Below are positions 26,202-34,428 of a stretch of DNA of 64,000 nucleotides, piece after piece; positions within the stretch are counted from its first letter, which is position 1, and the number at the start of each line of letters is the position of its first letter. The stretch spans positions 3,968,001-4,032,000 of the forward strand of contig NZ_CP172312.1 of assembly GCF_047946665.1 (NCBI RefSeq), given 5' to 3'. The position numbers and the translations under genes were made by a program. Under the pieces are notes generated by a model. The model was not told where the DNA came from. It did no database searches and saw only the letters and a list, made by a program, of their open reading frames with translations. The stretch comes from Allohahella sp002354735 (GTDB lineage Bacteria > Pseudomonadota > Gammaproteobacteria > Pseudomonadales > Oleiphilaceae).

Positions 26202-28476
26202 CCTGCTGAAGAGTATCGTACAGGAGGTTTCCAAAGCCCCGGAATTGGGCGCCGCACTTGAGATCATCGTGAGGCGTGTGCGTGAGGCAATGAGCACCGA
26301 AGTGTGTTCTGTTTACCTGCTCGACCCGGTGCAGAACCGGTATACGCTGATGGCTACCGAAGGCCTTAACGCCAGTGCAGTGGGCAAGGTCACGCTTGGT
26401 CACTCTGAGGGCCTGGTAGGTCTGGTGGGTGTGCGCGAAGAACCGATTAATCTGCAGAATGCACCAGCTCACCCTCGCTTCCGTTATTTTCCAGAGATTG
26501 GCGAAGATCCCTATAACGCCTTCCTGGGCGTGCCGATTATCCACCGACGCCGTAATCTGGGCGTACTGGTCGTGCAGCAGAAGGAAGCGCGGCTCTTTGA
26601 CGAGAGTGAAGAATCCTTTTTGGTAACCGTTTCGGCCCAACTGGCAGCTACCATCGCCCATGGTGAGGCCACAGGCATCCTCTCGGGCATCCATTTTTCA
26701 GGAGAGCGTGCCAGAGACGTTTGTATCAAGGGTGTCGCTGGCTCCGGTGGCGTGGGGATCGGTCACTGCGCCGTCATCTATCCGCCTGCCGATCTGGACG
26801 CTGTGCCCGACAAGCTCTGCGAAGATATTGAGCTGGAGCTGGCTGCCTTCGCTGCCGCGGTTGAGACTGTTCGTGAAGACATTCGCAAAGTGGACAGCCG
26901 ACTTAGCGACCAGCTGCGACCAGAAGAGCGCGCCCTGTTCGACGTCTATCTCGGGATGCTCGATTCGAATGCGCTGCCGGGGGAAGTGGTGACCATGATT
27001 CGCGGAGGGCACTGGGCGCAGGGTGCTTTGCGGCGGGTCATCGACGAGTATGTGCGTCACTTCGAAGCCATCAAGGACGCCTATCTCAGTGAGCGCGCGG
27101 TCGACATCAAGGATCTCGGCACGCGTCTGCTGGCCTGCCTGCAGATGGACGCGGAAAAGGTGGAGCGCAAGTATCCCGACAAGGTGGTGTTGGTCAGTGA
27201 AGAGCTGACGCCGTCGATGCTGGGTGAAGTGCCACGGAACAAGCTTGTAGGCCTGGTATCGGCCCGTGGGTCGGGCAATTCGCACGTCGCCATACTGGCA
27301 CGAGCCATGGGACTGCCCTGCGTTATGGGCGCTGTCGATACGCCAATCAACCGGATCGAGGGCGTCGAAGTTGTCGTCGACGGCTTCAGTGGAGAGCTCT
27401 ACAGCCACATTTCGGCCGAGTTGCGCAGCTACTACCTGAATATCGCGGAAGAAGAGCGCAACCTGTCGAAGGGGCTCGAGCAGATTCGCGACAAGCCCTG
27501 TGTGACCGTCGACGGCCATCAGATGCCATTGTGGGTCAATACCGGTCTGATGACCGATGTGATGCGTTCGCTGAATCAGGGGGCTGAAGGGGTGGGGCTC
27601 TATCGCACCGAAGTGCCATTCATGATCAACGATCGCTTTCCCAGCGAACTCGAGCAGCGCGATACCTATCGCGAACAGCTCGAGGCGTTCTCGCCCGGTC
27701 CAGTAACCATGCGCACGCTCGATGTTGGCGGCGACAAGTCACTGTCCTACTTTCCTATCAATGAAGAGAACCCCTTCCTTGGCTGGCGGGGTATTCGCGT
27801 CACGCTGGATCATCCAGAGATCTTTCTGGTTCAGGTCAGAGCCATGCTCAAGGCCAGCGCCGGACTGAATAATCTGAGAATCATGCTGCCGATGATTTCC
27901 AATATTTCCGAAATCGAAGAGGCGATGCACCTTGTGTATCGCGTGTATCACGAGGTTCGGGAAGAAGGCTTCGACATCGCATTGCCGCCGCTCGGCGTGA
28001 TGATCGAAGTGCCTGCGGCAATTTTCCAGGTCCGCGAAATTGCCGAGCGGGTAGACTTTATTTCTGTCGGCAGCAACGATCTGACTCAGTATCTACTGGC
28101 GGTAGATCGTAACAATCCACGCGTCGCTTCGCTCTACCATACCTTTCATCCGGCGGTATTGCATGCGCTCAAGCGCATCGTCGAGGACGCCCACGCTGTC
28201 GACAAGAAGGTCAGTATCTGCGGTGAACTCGCGGGAGACCCTGGCGGAGCTATCCTGCTGATGGCGATGGGGTACGACATGTTGTCGATGAACGCCAACA
28301 GTCTGCTTCGCATCAAGTCTGTGCTGCGGGCGGTCAGTCTGGAGTGGGCACAGGCGCTGCTGGCCCGCCTGCTTGCCATGGATTCGCCCCAGGTCATCAA
28401 GGCTTCTATCGATCTCGCATTACGTGAGATCGGCTTCGACCACCTTTCCAGGCCACCCCGTACTGAATCCCATTGA
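26194..28476 (+). CDS. ptsP: Phosphoenolpyruvate-protein phosphotransferase EI-Ntr (PtsP)
   Basis: First enzyme of the nitrogen phosphotransferase system; it phosphorylates NPr from PEP. The protein (about 760 residues) has an N-terminal GAF domain (about 10-150), the EI N-terminal domain (about 170-290), the phospho-histidine swivel domain with GSGNSHVAILARAMGLPCV, and the PEP-binding barrel with GAEGVGLYRTE, MRTLDVGGDKSLSYF, the MLPMISNISEIEEA block, VDFISVGSNDLTQYLLAVDR and SICGELAGDP (catalytic Cys). GTG at 26194 is chosen because family members start MLNxL...; the frame also opens at a TTG at 26140 inside rppH. No ptsN or ptsO is present in the window. Confidence 0.95.
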   Translation: MLNLLKSIVQEVSKAPELGAALEIIVRRVREAMSTEVCSVYLLDPVQNRYTLMATEGLNASAVGKVTLGHSEGLVGLVGVREEPINLQNAPAHPRFRYFPEIGEDPYNAFLGVPIIHRRRNLGVLVVQQKEARLFDESEESFLVTVSAQLAATIAHGEATGILSGIHFSGERARDVCIKGVAGSGGVGIGHCAVIYPPADLDAVPDKLCEDIELELAAFAAAVETVREDIRKVDSRLSDQLRPEERALFDVYLGMLDSNALPGEVVTMIRGGHWAQGALRRVIDEYVRHFEAIKDAYLSERAVDIKDLGTRLLACLQMDAEKVERKYPDKVVLVSEELTPSMLGEVPRNKLVGLVSARGSGNSHVAILARAMGLPCVMGAVDTPINRIEGVEVVVDGFSGELYSHISAELRSYYLNIAEEERNLSKGLEQIRDKPCVTVDGHQMPLWVNTGLMTDVMRSLNQGAEGVGLYRTEVPFMINDRFPSELEQRDTYREQLEAFSPGPVTMRTLDVGGDKSLSYFPINEENPFLGWRGIRVTLDHPEIFLVQVRAMLKASAGLNNLRIMLPMISNISEIEEAMHLVYRVYHEVREEGFDIALPPLGVMIEVPAAIFQVREIAERVDFISVGSNDLTQYLLAVDRNNPRVASLYHTFHPAVLHALKRIVEDAHAVDKKVSICGELAGDPGGAILLMAMGYDMLSMNANSLLRIKSVLRAVSLEWAQALLARLLAMDSPQVIKASIDLALREIGFDHLSRPPRTESH

Positions 28477-28716
28477 AAATTTCGCCAATCAACAGGCCTT
28501 TTCGTCCACGATTTTTACACTCCCGACCGCGTAAAGCTCAAATTAGTATGAAAGTACTAAGGCTAAATGATTGAATTCTGTAGAAGGCTTCAGGCAGAGC
28601 GCGAAATCTGCACCTATACTTTATCCATGAACGTATCAATGATTAACAAAGGTTCACGGGATGAAGAATCGGCTGTCTGTAGTGGTCCGGCACAGAAGCG
28701 CAGTAGGGAGTGAAGG

Positions 28717-29964
28717 ATGAGTGGACAAAATAAAGACAGCGCCAGGAAAAAGATTGCTCTGGTTCTGGGCGGAGGCGGCCCGCTGGGCGGAATTTATCAG
28801 ATAGGCGCCCTTCGTGCCCTCGACGAGGCTATCGAGGGCGTCGATTTCAACGATTTGTTCACCTACGTCGGCACCAGCTCAGGCGCGTTCGTGGCAGCGA
28901 ACCTTGCCAACCAGATGACGACGGCGCAAATGTGCCGAATTTTCGTCAAGCATGAAGCCGATGTGCATCCGTTTCAGCCACAGATATTTTTCCGACCGGC
29001 GACGCGCGAGTATCTCAAGCGGCTGATGTCGGTTCCCGGGCTGTTCACCAAAGCCTGCTCCCGGTTTCTTGAGAACCCCAAGGATCAGTCCTTTCTTGAA
29101 GCGCTCACCATCCTTGCCGAAGCCCTGCCTACTGGCCTGTTCGATAATGAAGGTCTGAACGACTATCTCCAGGCTTCATACAGCCTGCTGGGCCGAACCA
29201 ATGATTTCCGCAAGTTGAAGCGGCCGCTCTACCTCGTCGCTGCCGATATCGAGCGTGGCGAGTCGGTCTGTTTCGGATCGAAAGGCTATGCTCACATCCC
29301 TATCTCGAAGGCGGTCCAGGCCAGCGTTGCAGCGCCCGGTCTCTATATGCCAGTGGAAATCGACGGCCGGCACTACGTAGATGGCACTATCCGCAAAGGC
29401 ATGCACGCTTCAATTGCGCTGGATGCCGGTGCAGAGCTTGTGCTGGCGATTAATCCTGTGGTGCCCGTCGATGTCAACGCGGCGGTGCAGTCGGGCACGA
29501 TGGAGCCGGATATGCTGCTCAATCGAGGCTTGCCCAACATTCTTGCTCAGTCCTATCGCGTGATGGTGCACACCCGGATGGCGTCGGGTATGCGGGTGCA
29601 TGAGCAGGACTATCCCAATGCGAATATCATGCTGTTCGAGCCGTCACGCAATGATGCCAAGCTGTTCTTCTCCAGCGTGTTCAGCTTCGATTCACGACGC
29701 ATCGTGTGCGAGCATGCCTATCAGATGACACGTCAGGACCTGCTGGCCAGGAAAGATGAACTGAGCCCGATTCTCGCGAAGTTCGGCGCGCATCTCAACC
29801 TGGATACCCTGATGGATGAGCAGCGCACGATCAGCACCTCGCTCTATGGCGAAATGCTGCCCATGTATGTAGCGCGGGAGCGGCGCAAGCGGTCTAGGGT
29901 GAAGCAGGGGTACTTGAACAGGTTGGGATCTAGCTTGGGTAACGTCGCAGAGCGTTTGCTGTAG
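28717..29964 (+). CDS. Patatin-like phospholipase
   Basis: A 415-residue lipid acyl hydrolase of the patatin fold. Gly18-Gly-Gly-Gly21 followed by PLGG forms the oxyanion hole, Gly52-Thr-Ser54-Ser-Gly56 is the nucleophile elbow, and Asp222-Gly223 completes the Ser-Asp dyad, so it should be active. There is no signal peptide and no beta-barrel segment, which argues for a cytoplasmic protein (not a PlpD-like autotransporter). A C-terminal extension of about 140 residues after the patatin core, basic at the end (RERRKRSRVKQGYLNRLG), has no recognised motif. GGAGTGAAGG precedes the ATG. It stands alone, facing hslU. Confidence 0.9.
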   Translation: MSGQNKDSARKKIALVLGGGGPLGGIYQIGALRALDEAIEGVDFNDLFTYVGTSSGAFVAANLANQMTTAQMCRIFVKHEADVHPFQPQIFFRPATREYLKRLMSVPGLFTKACSRFLENPKDQSFLEALTILAEALPTGLFDNEGLNDYLQASYSLLGRTNDFRKLKRPLYLVAADIERGESVCFGSKGYAHIPISKAVQASVAAPGLYMPVEIDGRHYVDGTIRKGMHASIALDAGAELVLAINPVVPVDVNAAVQSGTMEPDMLLNRGLPNILAQSYRVMVHTRMASGMRVHEQDYPNANIMLFEPSRNDAKLFFSSVFSFDSRRIVCEHAYQMTRQDLLARKDELSPILAKFGAHLNLDTLMDEQRTISTSLYGEMLPMYVARERRKRSRVKQGYLNRLGSSLGNVAERLL

Positions 29965-30032
29965 CACATCGGCCGACAGCTCGCCGATACCCGTGGTGAG
30001 CTGCCGCTGCAACGGAGTGGTTGGCCAAGTGC

Positions 30033-30071
30033 CCGGAAACTAGGGTTCAATTACGAACCGGTAGTTTCCGG
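30033..30071. repeat. Long inverted repeat between convergent patatin and hslU genes
   Basis: The outer arms CCGGAAACTA (30033-30042) and TAGTTTCCGG (30062-30071) are perfect complements, with inner arms GGTTC/GAACC and a six-base loop. No U-tract follows on either strand. It may be a transcription-ending hairpin or an isolated dispersed repeat; only one copy is seen in this window. Confidence 0.55.
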
Positions 30072-30097
30072 TTGCAGGCTCATCTTCACCCTAGCCA

Positions 30098-31429
30098 CTA
30101 CAAAATGTAGCGGCTCAAGTCCTCATTCTTGGACAGCTCCGACAGGGTCTTGTCGACATACTCCGCAGTGACTTCGAACTTGTCATTTACGCTATCGCCA
30201 GCACCGTAGGAAACCTCTTCCAACAGTCTCTCAAGCACCGTATGCAAACGGCGCGCACCAATGTTTTCGGTCCGCTCGTTCACGTGGAACGCGATTTCCG
30301 CAATGCGTAGTATCGCGTCATCAGTAAAGCTCAGCTCCACACCCTCAACTGCCAACAGCGCTTCGTATTGATTCGTCAGCGATGCATCCGGCTCTGTCAG
30401 AATCCGCTTGAAGTCATCCGGCGTCAGCGGCTGCAGCTCCACGCGTATCGGCAGTCGACCCTGAAGCTCCGGAATCAGATCCGAAGGCTTTGTCAGGTGG
30501 AAGGCCCCTGATGCGATGAACAGGATGTGATCGGTCTTGATCATGCCAAACTTAGTGCTGACGGTGCAGCCTTCGATAAGCGGCAACAGGTCGCGTTGAA
30601 CACCTTCACGGCTGACATCGGCCGAGGCGCCTGAGCCAGCGCGCTTGGCGACCTTGTCGATCTCGTCGAGGAACACGATGCCATTCTGTTCGACCAGCTT
30701 CAGCGCACGCTGCTTGATGTCGTCGTCGTTGACCAGGCGAGCTGCTTCCTCTTCCTTCAGCTTCTTCATGGCCTCGGCAATCTTCATGCGCTTGGTCTTC
30801 TTGCGATCGCCAGACATGGACGAGAACATATTCTGCAGCTGACTGGTCATGTCTTCCATGCCAGGCGGCGCCATGATTTCAACGCCGACTGGTGTGGCGC
30901 GAACTTCAATATCGATTTCCTTGTCGTCGAGCTTGCCTTCACGCAGCTTCTTGCGAAAGACCTGTCGAGCAGTCGTCTCACCGCCGGCTTCGTCATCAGC
31001 ACTGGTGGTGCGGGCTGCTGGCAGCAGGACGTCGAGCACGCGGTCTTCAGCGGCATCGAGCGCACGGTGCTCCACCTTCGCCATCTCTTTCTCGCGCAGC
31101 ATCTTGATCGCCATATCGGCGAGATCACGAATGATCGACTCGACATCACGCCCTACGTAGCCAACCTCGGTGAATTTGGTAGCTTCGATCTTGATGAAGG
31201 GGGCGTCTGCGAGCTTGGCCAGACGCCGCGCAATTTCTGTCTTGCCCACGCCGGTTGGTCCAATCATGAGAATATTCTTCGGCGTGATTTCCTCACGCAG
31301 CTCACTGTTCATCTGCATTCGGCGCCAGCGGTTGCGCAGGGCAACGGCTACGGCACGCTTCGCGGCGGCCTGTCCGATGATGTGCTTGTCCAGTTCCTGG
31401 ACAATCTCTCTGGGTTTCAATGAAGCCAT
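30098..31429 (-). CDS. hslU: ATP-dependent protease ATPase subunit HslU
   Basis: AAA+ unfoldase that feeds proteins to the HslV chamber. The 443-residue chain begins MASLKPREIVQELDKHIIGQAAAKRAVAVALRNRWRR, has the Walker A loop GPTGVGKTEIARRLAKL, the pore loop EVGYVGRDVES, the I-domain (about 110-240), Walker B IVFLDEIDKVAKR, and the C-terminal tail ...NEDLSRYIL that inserts into HslV pockets. It is 65 bases after hslV on the same strand. This is the last gene of the argS-SPOR-hslV-hslU run. Confidence 0.98.
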   Translation of the reverse strand: MASLKPREIVQELDKHIIGQAAAKRAVAVALRNRWRRMQMNSELREEITPKNILMIGPTGVGKTEIARRLAKLADAPFIKIEATKFTEVGYVGRDVESIIRDLADMAIKMLREKEMAKVEHRALDAAEDRVLDVLLPAARTTSADDEAGGETTARQVFRKKLREGKLDDKEIDIEVRATPVGVEIMAPPGMEDMTSQLQNMFSSMSGDRKKTKRMKIAEAMKKLKEEEAARLVNDDDIKQRALKLVEQNGIVFLDEIDKVAKRAGSGASADVSREGVQRDLLPLIEGCTVSTKFGMIKTDHILFIASGAFHLTKPSDLIPELQGRLPIRVELQPLTPDDFKRILTEPDASLTNQYEALLAVEGVELSFTDDAILRIAEIAFHVNERTENIGARRLHTVLERLLEEVSYGAGDSVNDKFEVTAEYVDKTLSELSKNEDLSRYIL

Positions 31430-31494
31430 GTGGTGTTCCGTTCCCTATGTTCGCTTGGTCTGTTCTGAGTCTGCTACAGGATCTGCCTGCGCAA

Positions 31495-32049
31495 TCAGCG
31501 CTTGTTCACAGTGTTGTCGGAGTCGCCGAAATTTATGATCTCGACAGTCTGCTCCTGATTGGTGAACACGCAGATGTCCCCGGCGATATGCAGGCTCTTG
31601 CGCACGATTTCTTCTGCGCTCAGCTCCGTATTTTCCAGCAGCGCCTTGGCGGCCGCCTGGGCGAAAGGCCCGCCAGAACCGGTGGCAATCAGACTGGCTT
31701 CTGGTTCAATTACGTCGCCATTACCGGTGATGATGAGCGAAGCGTTTTCGTCAGCAACAGCCAGGATGGCCTCCAGCCGTCGCAGCGCACGATCCGTGCG
31801 CCAGTCCTTAGCCAGTTCAACGGCTGCCCGAACCAGCTGACCTGAATGCTTCTCCAGCTGGGCCTCGAAGCGCTCGAAGAGTGTAAAGGCATCTGCAGTA
31901 CCGCCCGCGAAGCCAGCGATCACGCGGTCGTTGTACAGACGGCGCACCTTGCGTGCATTGCCTTTCATGATGGTATTGCCGAGCGATACCTGCCCGTCGC
32001 CCCCCATGGCAACCTGGTTGCCACGACGGACGGAAACGATGGTAGTCAT
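31495..32049 (-). CDS. hslV: ATP-dependent protease peptidase subunit HslV
   Basis: Proteasome-type threonine peptidase, partner of HslU. The chain starts MTTIVSVRRGNQVAMGGDGQVS; after removal of the initiator Met the N-terminal Thr is the nucleophile. GNARKVRRLYNDRVIAGFAGGTADAFTLFE and GSGGPFAQAAAKALLENT are typical. At 184 residues it is slightly longer than most (about 175-180). The start codon overlaps the SPOR gene stop by four bases, so translation is coupled. Confidence 0.98.
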   Translation of the reverse strand: MTTIVSVRRGNQVAMGGDGQVSLGNTIMKGNARKVRRLYNDRVIAGFAGGTADAFTLFERFEAQLEKHSGQLVRAAVELAKDWRTDRALRRLEAILAVADENASLIITGNGDVIEPEASLIATGSGGPFAQAAAKALLENTELSAEEIVRKSLHIAGDICVFTNQEQTVEIINFGDSDNTVNKR

Positions 32050-32591
32050 TGTGTGGTCTCGATCTTCTTTTTGCGAACGAGTGGCTGGATACGAACCCTG
32101 ACCAGCGAATCGATCGCACGATTCATTTTCGAGCGTGACTGGAACGGCCCTACGATTACGCGGTACCAGATTCCGTTGTCAGCCGTGTTGGTCTGTTCTA
32201 TATGGGCCTGCATACCCTGGAATGCAATGGTCGCTTTCTGCTTTTCCGCGTCTGCGTGTGATCGGAAGGAGCCAGTCTGCAGAATGTACACCACCGAAGG
32301 GTCGGGCGTTTTCGGCACATACTCAGGTACATGCTGTGGAACCACCTTTGCTTCGGGCAGCATTTTGTAGAAGTCGTATGAGCGCTTTCGGTCTTCCGGT
32401 GCGTCCTGCTCCCGGCTTTGTCCCTGCTTGAGCGATTTTACGGCATCTTCAACCGGGACGGCGTTGAGCGTGACCAGAAACCAGACGAAGCCAGCCGCGA
32501 GCGCGGCATACAGCATCCATATCCATTTACTGACTGGCGTGACTGCGGGCTGCTTCTGCTTGCTCGCGCTTTTCTTTGCAGGACGTGCCAT
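32046..32591 (-). CDS. SPOR-domain membrane protein (FtsN-like)
   Basis: A 181-residue bitopic inner-membrane protein: a basic cytoplasmic N-terminus (about residues 1-20, Lys/Ser/Pro-rich), a single transmembrane helix (about 23-42, WIWMLYAALAAGFVWFLV), a polar stretch with the conserved YDFYKMLPEAKV, and a C-terminal SPOR domain (about 98-175, VYILQTGSFRSHADAEKQKATIAF). SPOR domains bind denuded peptidoglycan glycan strands at the division septum, and FtsN is the best-known member; exact equivalence to FtsN is not proven. The position between argS and hslV is the same as in Pseudomonas. It overlaps hslV by four bases. Confidence 0.92.
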   Translation of the reverse strand: MARPAKKSASKQKQPAVTPVSKWIWMLYAALAAGFVWFLVTLNAVPVEDAVKSLKQGQSREQDAPEDRKRSYDFYKMLPEAKVVPQHVPEYVPKTPDPSVVYILQTGSFRSHADAEKQKATIAFQGMQAHIEQTNTADNGIWYRVIVGPFQSRSKMNRAIDSLVRVRIQPLVRKKKIETTQ

Positions 32592-32597
32592 GAGGCG

Positions 32598-34397
32598 CTA
32601 CATCGACTCCGGTGCGTTGACGCCAAGGATGGCGAGTCCATTGCGAATGACCTGAGCCACCGACTCTGCAAGCGCCAGTCGAGCCAGCACCAGCGGCTCC
32701 TCGTCGACGATGACCCTGGTGCTGTTGTAATAGCCGTGAAACTCCGATGCCAGCTCGCGTAGGTAATGCGCCAGGGTATGCGGCTCGAAATTCTGTGCGG
32801 CTACATCGATGACTTCCGGAAAGGCTGCCAGCTTCGCTACCAGCGCCAGCTCTGCGTCCTCCGACAGGGGTTCGAGCAGGGCCGCACTATCCTTTGCAGT
32901 CCAGTCGGTCTGCTTCAGGCGCTCGGCCACGCCAGCTGGTACTTTCTGCCAAAGCTGGGAAATCCGGGCGTGCGCATACTGCACGTAGTACACCGGATTA
33001 TCCTTGGTCTCGGACTTGGCGAGCTCGAGGTCGAAATCCATATGCTGCTCGGTCTTTCTCGCAACATACACGAAGCGGGCCGCGTCGTTACCAACTTCTT
33101 CTCTCAGCTCACGCAAGGTCACGAATGAACCACTTCTGGTAGACATCTGAACGCGCTCTTCACCGCGATACAGAATCGCGAATTGAACCAGCTTGACAAC
33201 TAGACGGTCGGCATCGAGACCGAGCGCTGTGAGCGCCGCTTTCACTCGCGTTATGTAGCCGTGATGATCGGCACCCCAGACATTGATAACGGTGTCGAAG
33301 CCGCGGTCGAACTTGTTCTTGTGGTAAGCGATGTCGGACGCGAAATAGGTGTACTCACCGTTATCGCGCTGGACGACACGGTCCTTGTCATCGCCAAAGC
33401 TCGTTGAGCGGAACCAGAGCGCGCCGTCCTGCTCATAGATGTGACCTTTGCTGCGCAGGAGCGCCAATGCGCCAGGAATTTCAGATGCGACCGAAGCTTC
33501 CGAAAACCAGCGGTCGTACTGCACACCGAATTCGCCGAGATCGTCCGCGATGTCGGCGAGAATGGCGTCTAACGAAGTATTGAACAGGATTTCATAGTGC
33601 TCTTCACCGAGCAGCTCCCGACACCGTGCAATAATCGCATCGATATGCTGCTCCTTGTCGCCGCCCTGGGGCTCATCAGGTGCGATGCCGGCAAAGACCT
33701 TCGCCGCCGGCCGGTGGAAACGCTCACCATGCTCATCGGCAAACTGCTGCGCTATTTCAAGCAGATAGTCACCCTTGTAGCCATTGACCGGGAAGGCAAA
33801 GGATTCACCCAGTATGGCCAGGTAGCGCAACCACAATGACGCTGCCAGTATGCTCATCTGTCGGCCAGCATCGTTGACGTAATATTCCCTCACGACTTCA
33901 TGGCCGGTAGCCGCAAGCAGCGCTGAAAGAGATGCACCGTAGGCTGCACCACGGCCGTGGCCCACGTGCAGGGGTCCTGTCGGGTTGGCGGATACGAACT
34001 CGACCTGGATCTTCTTGCCCTTGCCGGCGCGGCTGTGGCCGTAGCGTTCTCCAGCGGCCAGGATGGTGGGTATGGCTGCCAGGCGGCTTTCTGCACGGAT
34101 GTAGAAATTAATGAATCCAGGTCCGGCAATTTCGGTTTTTTCAACAATTTTCGACCCAGCGAGTGCGCCAGTCAGCAAACTGGCAATTTCCCTGGGCGCC
34201 TTTCCAAATACCTTCGACGATACCATCGCGATGTTGCTGGCAAAGTCGCCGTGCTGCTTGTCCTTGGGCACATCAAGGTTGATCTTCAGTGACGAGGGCT
34301 GGAAGCCTTCAGCGAATGCCTCTTGGGGCGCCAGCTCGCCGGATTTGACGAGATCGGAAAGTGCCTGTCGGATCAGGCTTTCGAGCACTTGCTTCAT
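32598..34397 (-). CDS. argS: Arginyl-tRNA synthetase
   Basis: Class I synthetase that charges tRNA-Arg. The 599-residue protein has the N-terminal Add1 domain (about 1-110), the HIGH-type motif in PLHVGHGRGAAYGASL, FASDIAYHKNKFDRGFD, the KMSKS-like loop VQMSTRSGSFVTLREL and a C-terminal anticodon-binding domain. The variant loop (MSTRSG, without the last lysine) is normal for ArgRS. ATG at 34397; the SPOR gene follows six bases downstream. Confidence 0.98.
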   Translation of the reverse strand: MKQVLESLIRQALSDLVKSGELAPQEAFAEGFQPSSLKINLDVPKDKQHGDFASNIAMVSSKVFGKAPREIASLLTGALAGSKIVEKTEIAGPGFINFYIRAESRLAAIPTILAAGERYGHSRAGKGKKIQVEFVSANPTGPLHVGHGRGAAYGASLSALLAATGHEVVREYYVNDAGRQMSILAASLWLRYLAILGESFAFPVNGYKGDYLLEIAQQFADEHGERFHRPAAKVFAGIAPDEPQGGDKEQHIDAIIARCRELLGEEHYEILFNTSLDAILADIADDLGEFGVQYDRWFSEASVASEIPGALALLRSKGHIYEQDGALWFRSTSFGDDKDRVVQRDNGEYTYFASDIAYHKNKFDRGFDTVINVWGADHHGYITRVKAALTALGLDADRLVVKLVQFAILYRGEERVQMSTRSGSFVTLRELREEVGNDAARFVYVARKTEQHMDFDLELAKSETKDNPVYYVQYAHARISQLWQKVPAGVAERLKQTDWTAKDSAALLEPLSEDAELALVAKLAAFPEVIDVAAQNFEPHTLAHYLRELASEFHGYYNSTRVIVDEEPLVLARLALAESVAQVIRNGLAILGVNAPESM

Positions 34398-34428
34398 GTA
34401 GGAGTCCTGCCCGCTGCTGGGGCGTCTT

